From Paenibacillus maysiensis (GTDB taxonomy: Bacteria > Bacillota > Bacilli > Paenibacillales > Paenibacillaceae), in assembly GCF_000520815.1 (NCBI RefSeq), contig NZ_ASRY01000002.1:1-54737 (forward strand): 54,737 bases of DNA, written 5' to 3'. Made by a program: the position numbers and the translations under genes. The first letter of the stretch is position 1. Each line of letters begins with the position of its first letter. This document shows, in pieces, positions 27,068 to 35,507 of this stretch. The notes under the pieces were generated by a model. The model was not told the origin of the DNA, ran no database searches, and worked only from the letters and a program-made list of their open reading frames with translations.

Positions 27068-27847
27068 ATGAATAAAACACGAAAAATTCTTATCGCCGTT
27101 TCCTTGTTTGTGTTGGTGTTTTCTTTGGTCGAAGTTTCCAGAACCTTCCTGCTCGATTATACTGAAAGGCATAAAATAGAAGAATTGTCAAAAATTTGGG
27201 AAAAAGAGTCGGACAAAGGCGGAGGGAAAGTAATCCCCTCCTCTTTGATCACGAAGGCGCATGAGCCGGTCATGCTTCCTGAGTTTCAAGAGCTTTACGA
27301 GAGAAATCCGGATATCGTCGGTTGGCTGAAGATTGACGGCACCCGGATTAATTACCCGATCATGCAGAACCTACAGGATTCACAGTTCTATCTCAATCAT
27401 GATTTCGATAGAAAGAAAAGCAAAAGCGGCCTCCCCTTTTTGGACGCGCACAGTCGGATCAACGGTTCGGGCATTTTGCTGATTCACGGACATCACATGA
27501 AAAGCGGCTGGATGCTTACAGATTTGTTGAAGTACAAGAAAGAAAGCTTTTATAAGGAGCATGCTACGTTCCAGTTCAGTACGCTTTACGAAAAGGAAGA
27601 GTATGAGATTGTTGCCGTTATTCTGTCAAAAGTTTATCGCAAATCGGACGACGTTTTTAAATACTACCAGATTGAGAAGGTAAGAACGCCCGCCGAGTTC
27701 GATTCGTATGTTCAGAACATCAAAAAACTCGCTCTTTACGACACGGGCGTGACAGCCCGGTATGGTGACAAGCTTATTGTACTGTCTACGTGTGAGTACT
27801 CGACCGAAAACGGTCGGTTAGCGGTGGTCGCCCGAAAGCGTAAATGA
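27068..27847 (+). CDS. srtB: Class B sortase
   Basis: 259 residues. One N-terminal membrane helix (about 7-28) leaves the catalytic domain outside. The active site is complete: His142 in LLIHGHHMKSG, Cys242 in VLSTCEYST and Arg250 in NGRLAVV. The extra helix between the His and Cys segments fits class B. The gene lies 19 bases after the adhesin, so this enzyme most likely cleaves its VPETG signal between T and G and joins it to peptidoglycan. Class B sortases are best known for NPQTN-type or pilus substrates, so VPETG would be an atypical motif, as in other dedicated adhesin-sortase pairs. A terminator follows. Confidence 0.9.
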   Translation: MNKTRKILIAVSLFVLVFSLVEVSRTFLLDYTERHKIEELSKIWEKESDKGGGKVIPSSLITKAHEPVMLPEFQELYERNPDIVGWLKIDGTRINYPIMQNLQDSQFYLNHDFDRKKSKSGLPFLDAHSRINGSGILLIHGHHMKSGWMLTDLLKYKKESFYKEHATFQFSTLYEKEEYEIVAVILSKVYRKSDDVFKYYQIEKVRTPAEFDSYVQNIKKLALYDTGVTARYGDKLIVLSTCEYSTENGRLAVVARKRK

Positions 27848-27877
27848 GGATGTGGAAACACGGATTCAAGTTGCTTC

Positions 27878-27914
27878 ATATCACGTTCTCCCTTGGAGGA
27901 CGTGATTTTTTTTG
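27878..27914 (+). terminator. Terminator of the adhesin-sortase operon
   Basis: Stem atcacgt(tctcc) / (gga)gacgtgat with T run ttttttt on the plus strand. Confidence 0.75.
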
Positions 27915-27962
27915 AATTTATTTGTTTATGCTTTCATTCATCTCCTCCACTAAGGATGAAGT

Positions 27963-27994
27963 AGACCGCAGACAAAGCCTGCGGTCTTTTTGCG
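27963..27994. terminator. Terminator between sortase and araR
   Basis: Stem agaccgca / tgcggtct with loop gacaaagcc, then tttt. It is placed between convergent genes. Confidence 0.75.
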
Positions 27995-28125
27995 CTCAAA
28001 AATGCCAGTACAGCTTAATATCGGTATTCGTCAACGTAGTTCCACTTGAAATTAATCAATGATAGGAGCCGGATGTCTTATGTTAAAGTTGAAATACCTT
28101 ACACCGATCAGCATCCCACCCTACG

Positions 28126-29235
28126 CTATTCTACCTCGATCTCTTTTACCGTCTCGCCTTCAACCAGTACGGGTTGGTAGTAGGTGTTGGTGGGCAGATC
28201 CTTTTTGCCTTGCAGTTTCTTAATGACCCAGTCGGCGGCGTCGCGTCCCATTTGCTCCTGAGGGTGGGTTAGCGTCGTAAGTTTGATGTTGGCGTTTTTG
28301 GCGATGTACGAATTGTCCTGACCAATGATGGATAACTCGTCCGGAATGGATATGCCCAGTTTTCGGCATGCATGCACCACTTCCAACCCGACCTCGTCGT
28401 TGTAACACACGATAGCGGTCAACGCCTCCCTGTTTTCGTTCAGGAACGTTTCCAGATTGGTGGACAGATCTGGCTTCGACGCTGTATCGAATGAAAGTAC
28501 TTGCTCGGGATGAAACCGTAATTTGGCTTCGCCCAGGGCCTTGATGTACCCCTTCATCCGGTACTTTCCTTGCAAATCATCCATTTTTGCGATAATGCCG
28601 ATCTGGGTATGTCCTTTGGCGATCAGCTCCCGGGTGGCGAGATAGCTGGACTGCACGTCATCCAGACAGAAGAAGGGCACCTCCAGCTCTTCATAAAAGG
28701 CATTGATCATCGTAAACGGCACGTCCTGCTCCTTAAACGACAGGTAGTACGCAATGTTGGGATTGTACAGATTGCTTTTGGTCGGCTCGACGATCAGGCC
28801 ATCGACGCCATAGGAGAGCATCATTTCCAGCGCCTTTTTCTCTTGTGCGACGTCGTTATTGGTGCTGGCTAACAGCAACGAATAATTATCCTCATTCAAT
28901 CGGCTTTCAATGCCGCGGATGATGGAGGGAAAGATGTAATCCGAGATGTAGGTCGTGATGACACCGATCGTTTTTTTCATCGCATTCCCGCCGGACCGGG
29001 AGCGGTATTGGTTGCTGACATAGGTGCCCGAACCCTTCTCGCTTCTCAAAAACCCCTCGTTCGATAGCTCCAAAATGGCCTTCCGGACCGTCTGACGGCT
29101 TACGTTGTAGCTGTCCTGCAAAGCGGACTCCGTAGGAATTTGTTCTCCCACACTATAGGTTCCCGAAAGGATATGGCTCTTTATATCATCAATAATGACC
29201 TGGTATTTTGGCTTCACGCAATCCACTTCTTTCAT
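28126..29235 (-). CDS. araR: Arabinose operon repressor AraR
   Basis: 369 residues. The N-terminal GntR-type winged helix (KPKYQVIIDDIKSHILSGTY, then SVGEQIPTESALQDSYNVSR, QTVRKAILELS) is joined to a LacI/GalR-type periplasmic-binding-like effector domain (GVITTYISDYIFPSIIRGIE ... IVCYNDEVGLEVVHACRKLG). This chimera is diagnostic for AraR, which represses arabinose genes and is released by L-arabinose. It is divergent from araBDA, and two near-perfect AraR boxes with a tgtacgtaca core lie in the shared region. The exact start is uncertain (ATG 29235 or an internal GTG) because neither has a strong RBS. Confidence 0.93.
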   Translation of the reverse strand: MKEVDCVKPKYQVIIDDIKSHILSGTYSVGEQIPTESALQDSYNVSRQTVRKAILELSNEGFLRSEKGSGTYVSNQYRSRSGGNAMKKTIGVITTYISDYIFPSIIRGIESRLNEDNYSLLLASTNNDVAQEKKALEMMLSYGVDGLIVEPTKSNLYNPNIAYYLSFKEQDVPFTMINAFYEELEVPFFCLDDVQSSYLATRELIAKGHTQIGIIAKMDDLQGKYRMKGYIKALGEAKLRFHPEQVLSFDTASKPDLSTNLETFLNENREALTAIVCYNDEVGLEVVHACRKLGISIPDELSIIGQDNSYIAKNANIKLTTLTHPQEQMGRDAADWVIKKLQGKKDLPTNTYYQPVLVEGETVKEIEVE

Positions 29236-29269
29236 CGTTACTCATCTATAGAAACGTTGTTGTTTAAAT

Positions 29270-29285
29270 AGTTGTACGTACATAT
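29270..29285. promoter_or_regulatory. AraR operator near araR
   Basis: agttgtacgtacatat, matching the ATTTGTACGTACAAAT-type AraR box of Bacillus. It lies just upstream of araR, suggesting autoregulation. Confidence 0.8.
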
Positions 29286-29457
29286 TTTATCATGACTCGG
29301 TTCGAATGAAAATGCAACAGCACGTTTTCCGAAATAAACCGTACAATTCTGGTCTTTTTACATAGAGGTGTACCTTACAGCATACCTTAAATCAAGTGTG
29401 GATTGGCACGTTTAGCGGTCGCATTGTGCCATTTGTAAGTATAACCATTCAACATTA

Positions 29458-29486
29458 TTGACAAATGTACGTACAAAAAATATACT
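29458..29486 (+). promoter_or_regulatory. araBDA promoter with AraR operator in the spacer
   Basis: TTGACA (29458-29463) and TATACT (29481-29486) are separated by 17 bases. The AraR box aaatgtacgtacaaaa (29463-29478) lies inside the spacer, so bound AraR would block RNA polymerase. A cre-like TGAAAACGTTACGG at 29521-29534, downstream of the -10, fits CcpA catabolite control but lacks the final CA. Confidence 0.8.
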
Positions 29487-29675
29487 AAGGCTGTCAGTAA
29501 AGGAAAGCGCCTTCTTTGAATGAAAACGTTACGGTTCTCCTACCAGATTGACCGTAACTGCAGGAAAAGCTTCTATACGAATTCATGAATTCATCATAAG
29601 CCATTGCAGTTTTGAAGTATCACCTTATAGACGTCATCCTTCGGATGTAAAACCGGGATCAGAGAGGGGACATAC

Positions 29676-31295
29676 GTGATCATGAGTCATGTAGACATGA
29701 AAGAAGCGATTACTAAGGGAGCCACTTCGCTTGGAATTGAATTTGGATCGACACGGATCAAGGCGGTGTTGATCGACGAGCGTTTCGAGACTATCGCATC
29801 CGGAAGTTATGAATGGGAGAACCTCCTGAAAGACGGATATTGGACGTACAACCAGAAGGACATCATCACCGGCCTGCAAACCGCGTATCGCGAGATGAAG
29901 CAAGACGTGGAACGGAAATACGGAATCACGCTACGAACCGTCGGTTCGATCGGTTTCTCGGCCATGATGCACGGATATATGGCATTTGATAGCACGGGCG
30001 AACTGCTGGTACCGTTCCGGACGTGGCGTAATGCAACCACCGGGGCGGCAGCCAGGGAATTAACGGATCTTCTTCAATTCAACATTCCGGAACGCTGGAG
30101 CATCGCCCATTTGTACCAAGCGATCCTGAACGAAGAGGCGCATGTGCCTCGCATCGATTACCTGACCACGCTGGCTGGATACATCCACTGGTTGTTGACC
30201 GGCAATAAAGCGATCGGCATCGGCGATGCTTCGGGCATTTTCCCGATTGACGAGTCTACTCATTACCATCCATCCATGATCAAACAGTTCGATGAGCTGA
30301 TCGCGGGCAAAGGTTATCCGTGGAAGGTCGAGGACCTTCTTCCCAAGGTATATCTCGCTGGCGAGCAAGCTGGCGAATTGACCGAAGCGGGCGCCAAACT
30401 TCTCGACCCTTCGTATGATCTGCAGCCAGGCATTCCGCTCTGTCCGCCGGAAGGCGATGCCGGAACGGGCATGGTGGCGACGAATAGCGTGAGGAAGCGT
30501 ACGGGGAACATCTCCGTCGGCACTTCCGTGTTCGCAATGATCGTATTGGAGAAAGAATTGTCCAAAGTCTATCCCGAGATCGACATGGTCACGACGCCGG
30601 ACGGCAGCCCGGTGGGCATGGTGCATGCCAACAACTGCTCCAGCGACATCAACGCATGGATCGGATTGTTCCGTGAATTCTCCGAAGCGATGGGATACGA
30701 AGCCGACAACGGCAAGCTGTTCAGCGTCCTTTTCAACAAAGCGCTCGAAGCGGACCCGGATGGCGGCGGTTTGCTGAGCTACGGTTACTACTCCGGCGAA
30801 AACATTACGGGCATCGACAAAGGCCGTCCGCTGTTTGTTCGCTCGCCCGAAAGCCGGTTCAACCTGGCGAACTTCATGCGGACGCATCTGTTTACCGCAT
30901 TTGGTGCGCTCAAGATCGGGATGGACATTTTGACGAAGAACGAGCATGTCGCGATTGACAGCATTTTGGCCCATGGCGGCCTGTTCAAAACCCCTGTCGT
31001 CGGACAACGGATCGTAGCCGCTGCGATGAACGTGCCGGTGTCGGTCATGTCCACGGCGGGCGAAGGCGGAGCATGGGGCATGGCGCTTCTGGCCTCGTAC
31101 ATGACTAACAAGGATGGGCAAGAGAGCTTGGACGTGTTCCTTGAACAGAAAGTCTTTAACGATGTCGAAGGAGAGGTAGTTGCGCCGGATGCATCGGACG
31201 TCAAAGGGTTTGAAGCATTTATCGAACGCTACCGGAAAGGCTTGGCCATCGAGCAGGCGGCTGTAGACCATCTGGTAGAGAACGGGAGGGACTAG
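29676..31295 (+). CDS. araB: FGGY-family carbohydrate kinase, L-ribulokinase role
   Basis: 539 residues from GTG 29676 (six bases after AGAGGGG; the ATG at 29682 is also possible). FGGY kinases phosphorylate sugars with ATP in the cytoplasm. The N-terminal phosphate motif is [15 protein letters not shown], the linker region is [13 protein letters not shown], and [10 protein letters not shown] and [14 protein letters not shown] belong to the second ATPase domain. The sequence is not the classical Bacillus AraB but the longer paenibacillal/clostridial type often labelled xylulokinase-like. Its place before araD and araA and under AraR control makes L-ribulose the probable substrate, giving L-ribulose 5-phosphate. 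One base separates its stop from the araD start. Confidence 0.82.
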   Translation: MIMSHVDMKEAITKGATSLGIEFGSTRIKAVLIDERFETIASGSYEWENLLKDGYWTYNQKDIITGLQTAYREMKQDVERKYGITLRTVGSIGFSAMMHGYMAFDSTGELLVPFRTWRNATTGAAARELTDLLQFNIPERWSIAHLYQAILNEEAHVPRIDYLTTLAGYIHWLLTGNKAIGIGDASGIFPIDESTHYHPSMIKQFDELIAGKGYPWKVEDLLPKVYLAGEQAGELTEAGAKLLDPSYDLQPGIPLCPPEGDAGTGMVATNSVRKRTGNISVGTSVFAMIVLEKELSKVYPEIDMVTTPDGSPVGMVHANNCSSDINAWIGLFREFSEAMGYEADNGKLFSVLFNKALEADPDGGGLLSYGYYSGENITGIDKGRPLFVRSPESRFNLANFMRTHLFTAFGALKIGMDILTKNEHVAIDSILAHGGLFKTPVVGQRIVAAAMNVPVSVMSTAGEGGAWGMALLASYMTNKDGQESLDVFLEQKVFNDVEGEVVAPDASDVKGFEAFIERYRKGLAIEQAAVDHLVENGRD

Positions 31296-31296
31296 G

Positions 31297-31992
31297 ATGT
31301 TAGAACAACTGAAAGAAGAGGTATTCCACGCGAACCTGGAATTGCCGAAGCACGGGCTCGTGAAATTTACATGGGGCAACGTAAGCGCGATGGATCGGGA
31401 TAGCGGCCTGTTCGTCATCAAACCGAGCGGAGTCAGCTACGATACGATGAAACCAAGCGACATGGTCGTGGTCGATCTGGACGGCAACGTGGTGGAGGGC
31501 GAGATGAGACCTTCCTCCGATACCGCGACTCACGCCGTATTGTATAAACATTACTCGGAAATCGGGGGCATCGTGCATACCCATTCCACGTGGGCGACCA
31601 TCTGGGCGCAAGCCGGACTGGACGTACCCGTGATGGGAACGACGCATGCCGACACCTTCTATGGCGCCGTGCCTTGTGCCCGTTTTTTGAATCAAGAGGA
31701 GATTGATCGGGGGTACGAAGCCGAAACCGGCCATGTCATCATCGAAACGTTCGAGCAGCGCGGGCTGGACGTCATGGCAATTCCGGCAGTCTTGCTCCAT
31801 GGTCATGCACCGTTCACGTGGGGCAAAGACGCCAAGTCGGCGGTCGTGAACAGCGTCGTGCTGGAAGAAGTGTGCAAAATGAACCTGTACGCGCGGCAAT
31901 TGAACAACTTCGCGAAGGAACTGCCGCAAGGCGTTTTGGATAAACACTATTTGCGGAAACACGGGAAAGACGCTTACTACGGGCAGAAATAA
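31297..31992 (+). CDS. araD: L-ribulose-5-phosphate 4-epimerase
   Basis: 231 residues, the usual length. A zinc-dependent enzyme of the class II aldolase/epimerase family that converts L-ribulose 5-phosphate to D-xylulose 5-phosphate, feeding the pentose phosphate pathway. Visible motifs: KFTWGNVSAMD, the phosphate-binding IKPSGVSY, PSSDTATH with the catalytic acid, the zinc ligands in VHTHSTWATIWAQ, and the third His in LLHGHAPFTWG. It follows araB directly and is probably translated from the same mRNA. A 218-base gap with a small hairpin (32097-32115) separates it from araA. Confidence 0.93.
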   Translation: MLEQLKEEVFHANLELPKHGLVKFTWGNVSAMDRDSGLFVIKPSGVSYDTMKPSDMVVVDLDGNVVEGEMRPSSDTATHAVLYKHYSEIGGIVHTHSTWATIWAQAGLDVPVMGTTHADTFYGAVPCARFLNQEEIDRGYEAETGHVIIETFEQRGLDVMAIPAVLLHGHAPFTWGKDAKSAVVNSVVLEEVCKMNLYARQLNNFAKELPQGVLDKHYLRKHGKDAYYGQK

Positions 31993-32210
31993 TAAGCGTA
32001 ATTATTATTCATATAAGTAGAGCTTGGCTTTTACACGATAACGGAGAGGGCAGAAAAAATCTGGAGAAGCAAAGCGTTCGCCTTTATCACCGGATTTTCC
32101 CTTTAGGAAAGGGAATCAAAAAAATCTGGGGATAACAGCGGTCGGAAGATTGTTCTGACCATGAAGTGAAGTAGTACAAAACACACAATATAGGAAAAGA
32201 GGATGATTAC

Positions 32211-33635
32211 ATGTCAGCAACAGCAGCTAAAGAGTTTTGGTTTGTCGTAGGTTCGCAGCATCTGTACGGGGAAGAAGCACTGGGCGAGGTAAAAGCCAAT
32301 GCACAGAAAATCACGGATGCCCTGAATGCAAGCGGCGTTCTGCCATACCCGCTCGTATTGCAGGATCTGGCGGTAAGCGCAGATAAAATCACGAGCATCA
32401 TGAAAGAAGTCAACTATCGCGACGAAGTGGCGGGTGTTATCACGTGGATGCATACGTTCTCCCCGGCAAAAATGTGGATTCGCGGAACGAAATTGCTGCA
32501 AAAACCGCTGCTTCATCTGGCAACCCAATATAATGAAAGCATTCCTTGGGCAACGATCGACATGGACTTCATGAACCTGAACCAGGCGGCGCACGGCGAC
32601 CGCGAATATGGCTTCATCAATGCCCGTCTGAGAAAACAAAATAAAATCGTCGTAGGATACTGGGAACGTCCTGAAGTGCAGCAGCAGATTGCCGATTGGA
32701 TGGACGTGGCAGTGGCCTATAACGAAAGCTTCAATATCAAAGTCGCCCGTTTTGGGGACAACATGCGCAACGTGGGCGTGACCGAAGGGGATAAAGTGGA
32801 GGCTCAGATCCAATTCGGATGGACCGTCGACTACTTCGGCATCGGCGATCTCGTGCAATACGTGAATGCCGTGACCGAGCAAGAAATCGACGATCTAATC
32901 GCACAGTATGCGGAGCTGTATGAATTCGATTACGGCACGAACAGCAAGGAAGCATGGGAAGCCAGCGTACGCGTGCAAGCGAGCTATGAGATTGCCATCA
33001 AACGTTTTCTGGACGAAGGTGGATACAGTGCCTTCACCACAAACTTCGAAGATTTGCATGGCATGAAGCAGCTTCCGGGTCTTGCTGTTCAACGCCTGAT
33101 GGCGCAAGGTTACGGATTCGCCGGTGAAGGCGACTGGAAGACGGCCGCGCTTGACCGCTTGCTAAAAGTGATGAGCCATAACGAAAACACAGGCTTCATG
33201 GAGGATTACACGTACGAGATGGCAGCCGGACAGGAAGCTATCCTTCAATCCCACATGCTTGAGGTCGATCCAACGCTAGCCAGCAGCAAACCCAAAATCA
33301 TCGTGTCCCCACTGGGCATTGGCGATCGCGAAGATCCGGCGCGTCTGGTGTTCGATGGCAAAGCTGGCGAAGGCGTCGTGGTATCCATGGCTGACTTCGG
33401 CACGCATTACAAACTGTTGATCAACGAAGTATCCGCATTCGAGCCAACCATTCCAGCACCTAATCTGCCGGTGGCACGCGTTCTGTGGAACGTAAAGCCG
33501 AACTTCCAGGATGGAGTCAAAGCCTGGATCGAGAACGGTGGCGGTCACCACACGGTCGTTTCCTTAAACCTGACGACAGACCAGATCGTAACGTATGCGA
33601 AGCTGGTTAACCTGGAGTACGTCGTCATTAAATAA
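32211..33635 (+). CDS. araA: L-arabinose isomerase
   Basis: 474 residues, a normal length. A manganese-dependent cytoplasmic enzyme that converts L-arabinose to L-ribulose, the first step of the pathway. The N-terminus [17 protein letters not shown] is highly conserved; [22 protein letters not shown], the metal-binding [15 protein letters not shown] (Glu) and MEDYTYEM, and GGHHTVV near the end are all as in the family. The start is ATG 32211 with agaggatg upstream. It is the last gene of the operon, controlled from the AraR-regulated promoter or by a weak internal promoter in the 218-base gap. No arabinose transporter is linked here. Confidence 0.96.
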   Translation: MSATAAKEFWFVVGSQHLYGEEALGEVKANAQKITDALNASGVLPYPLVLQDLAVSADKITSIMKEVNYRDEVAGVITWMHTFSPAKMWIRGTKLLQKPLLHLATQYNESIPWATIDMDFMNLNQAAHGDREYGFINARLRKQNKIVVGYWERPEVQQQIADWMDVAVAYNESFNIKVARFGDNMRNVGVTEGDKVEAQIQFGWTVDYFGIGDLVQYVNAVTEQEIDDLIAQYAELYEFDYGTNSKEAWEASVRVQASYEIAIKRFLDEGGYSAFTTNFEDLHGMKQLPGLAVQRLMAQGYGFAGEGDWKTAALDRLLKVMSHNENTGFMEDYTYEMAAGQEAILQSHMLEVDPTLASSKPKIIVSPLGIGDREDPARLVFDGKAGEGVVVSMADFGTHYKLLINEVSAFEPTIPAPNLPVARVLWNVKPNFQDGVKAWIENGGGHHTVVSLNLTTDQIVTYAKLVNLEYVVIK

Positions 33636-33694
33636 TTTTGCTATTCATTGACTCATACAAGTTCATTCCATGCGGCCGGGGGTTACCTCCGGCA

Positions 33695-33790
33695 GGCTTG
33701 ACATTCAACTCGCTTCTGGAAAAAGGCGGAATTATCGTCGGGAATGAAGTGAGGATGGAGCTTTATATCGAGGCAATTAAAATAGATTAA
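33695..33790 (+). pseudogene. C-terminal fragment of a YceI-family protein
   Basis: 31 residues and a stop: G-L-T-F-N-S-L-L-E-K-G-G-I-I-V-G-N-E-V-R, then MELYIEAIKID. YceI lipid-binding proteins end with this pattern (F-G-L-x-(W/F)-N-x-x-L-E-x-G-G-x-x-V-G-x-E-V). The rest of the gene is missing. It is truncated just inside att copy 7. Confidence 0.65.
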
Positions 33791-33797
33791 CAATTCT

Positions 33798-33832
33798 AAA
33801 GGCCATCCTTTTAGCGGGATGGCCTTTATTTA
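33798..33832 (+). terminator. Rho-independent terminator
   Basis: Stem aaaggccatcc / ggatggccttt, followed by atttaaaac. It belongs to the YceI fragment or to readthrough from araA. Confidence 0.85.
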
Positions 33833-33858
33833 AAACTTGCTGTTAGAGACAGTGCGAT

Positions 33859-33878
33859 GAACCGTATCACAAGTGAGG
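33859..33878 (+). repeat. att copy 7
   Basis: gaaccgtatcacaagtgagg, 17/20, encoding E-P-Y-H-K-stop with TGA instead of TAG. aaaacttgctgtt begins 27 bases before the core, as near copies 4 and 5. Confidence 0.8.
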
Positions 33879-34101
33879 CTTATCCATGTTCCTAAAACGG
33901 GCGTGCATTCATATGCAAAAACCTGAAAAAGGTATCCTGCCAGTTTTGTTTTGGAATCGCATTTTAGCTGTAACACTGATAACTTCCAGGACATAGAATA
34001 ACAACTAAAAGATAGGGAGCGTTCTATGCAGGCAAACCCTTATACGGAGACATTATGACTAAGTTCTACAATCAACTTCTCAAGGCGGGGATGATGCTTA
34101 A

Positions 34102-35196
34102 ATGGTAATTCCAACACCTGGTCGAAGGCTTGCTGTAATCGATACTAATTTCCCATGGAAGCAAAGCGGGTTTAGATATTGGGAAAATTATGAAATATAC
34201 CGACAGCGGCCGGATACTTTGTTCTTTGCTACAAATCCATATACGGATTGGAGGGGCAACCAAGTGTCGGATAACTTCCCGGCGAACGTCCACTCTTTTT
34301 CCCAGCTTGTTGACCAAATTTATTCCGAAAAAATAACCGATATTTATTGCGTCTTTTTGAATTTGGCGCTCAGCTTAATCGGCAATACCTGCCTTCCGAA
34401 CGGTTATACGATTCTCGGGTCCCGTAGCGAGCTGAATATTTTGCCGTTAGTATCTGATCGGAAATTAAAGTTGCATACGACTCTCTATCCGGGCGGCGGA
34501 TTGTCTGCAAATACTCCGTTTGAGATTAGCAAATTGGACTCTTATTATTCTACGATCTTTTCCAACGTTCAAGAGGTGCTTAAACAATATCCCGGCAGTA
34601 TTTATGTTCCCGGTATGATCAACGCAGAGTTTTACAGTCTTCTCCCAAAACCGAAAACTCCGCCGATCAGATTGGTATTTTCAGCCCATCAAGGCCTGCG
34701 TAAAAATTTCCCTCAAATGGCCGAAGCTTTCAACCAGCTCGACGAAAGCTTTCATCTTGATATTGTAGGTGACTGGGAAGACTATTTGCATTTGTTGATC
34801 AACAATAATTTTACCTTTCACGGTTTATTGGAGCCTGAAGAGGTCCGAGATATATATCATCAAGATCATGTGTTTATTAGTTGCAGCACAGCGGACTTTT
34901 CGGCGACGGATGGATTTCCGACTACGGCTGCCGGCGATGCCATGTCGACCGGGTGCCTGCTAGTTTCAAGCAATCCCCGTCGCGACAGTTTTGTGTTGTT
35001 GAGCGGCGTTGACTATCTTGAAATCACCGAAACCAGAAGCTTGGTCGACATACTACGGTGGATAAAGGATCATTTCGACGAAGCGATGGCCATCGGCGTC
35101 AGCGGCACCAATAAAATTAGATCCCGTTATGATTCTAAGGTGGTTGTATCAAGGAAACTAGAGGCTATGGGATTAATTAAAAAGGGCATTTTCTAA
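34102..35196 (+). CDS. GT-B fold glycosyltransferase (GT4-like)
   Basis: 364 residues, cytoplasmic, no membrane helix. The C-terminal half shows the GT4 nucleotide-sugar site: RLVFSAHQGLRKNFPQMAEA, LDIVGDWEDYLHLL, FTFHGLLEPEEVRDIYHQDH and DGFPTTAAGDAMSTGCLLVS, the last replacing the usual E-G-x-P-x-x-x-x-E-A-M. The N-terminal half is the variable acceptor domain. It probably adds a sugar to a cell-surface polymer, glycan or secondary metabolite. It is alone, with no other polysaccharide gene nearby, so it seems moved as a single gene. A 17-codon frame (34055-34108) overlaps its start, perhaps for translational coupling. Two hairpins follow. Confidence 0.75.
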   Translation: MVIPTPGRRLAVIDTNFPWKQSGFRYWENYEIYRQRPDTLFFATNPYTDWRGNQVSDNFPANVHSFSQLVDQIYSEKITDIYCVFLNLALSLIGNTCLPNGYTILGSRSELNILPLVSDRKLKLHTTLYPGGGLSANTPFEISKLDSYYSTIFSNVQEVLKQYPGSIYVPGMINAEFYSLLPKPKTPPIRLVFSAHQGLRKNFPQMAEAFNQLDESFHLDIVGDWEDYLHLLINNNFTFHGLLEPEEVRDIYHQDHVFISCSTADFSATDGFPTTAAGDAMSTGCLLVSSNPRRDSFVLLSGVDYLEITETRSLVDILRWIKDHFDEAMAIGVSGTNKIRSRYDSKVVVSRKLEAMGLIKKGIF

Positions 35197-35235
35197 GTAA
35201 CCTAGCGTAGTTGGATAATTTATCCAATCTATTCG

Positions 35236-35255
35236 GGTAACGGCGAAATTTGTTG
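35236..35255 (+). repeat. Possible degenerate att half-site
   Basis: ggtaacggcgaaatttgttg resembles the sequence just right of the core at copies 1-3 (gtaggg-cgaaat). The core itself is not recognisable here, so this is only a candidate for an eroded ninth copy. Confidence 0.25.
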
Positions 35256-35267
35256 AATACCACGTTA

Positions 35268-35353
35268 TCCCGCTGATATCAGCGGGAACAGATTAAATAA
35301 AACGGGGCAATCTTGCGAAGTCGTAGAAAAACTACTTCGCAAGATTGCCCCGT
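35268..35353. terminator. Two strong hairpins after the glycosyltransferase gene
   Basis: First a perfect 20-base palindrome tcccgctgatatcagcggga (35268-35287). Then 20-base perfect arms acggggcaatcttgcgaagt (35302-35321) and their complement (35334-35353) with a 12-base loop. No T run follows, so they are not ordinary terminators; a recombination or mRNA-processing role is possible. Confidence 0.5.
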
Positions 35354-35376
35354 GACGCACTTAAGAACAGACGATC

Positions 35377-35470
35377 CTAAATGAGTTCGGACTTCTGTAA
35401 AAGTCTCTGAATCATCACAGCTGCCTCTGCTCTAGTGATATACGCTTATGGAGCTGGAAGGTGGGATAAA
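35377..35470 (-). pseudogene. C-terminal SLH-domain fragment
   Basis: On the minus strand the text D-P-S-M-F-G-S-T-L-S, then A-Y-I-T-R-A-E-A-A-V-M-I-Q-R-L-L and Q-K-S-E-L-I-stop is the typical end of an S-layer homology domain (ITRAEAAVMIQRLL). One in-frame stop (P-A-P-stop-A-Y) and no upstream gene show it is a remnant. Confidence 0.7.
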
Positions 35471-35507
35471 GTTGACCCAAACATAGACGGATCTCATTGG
35501 TCCGGGT

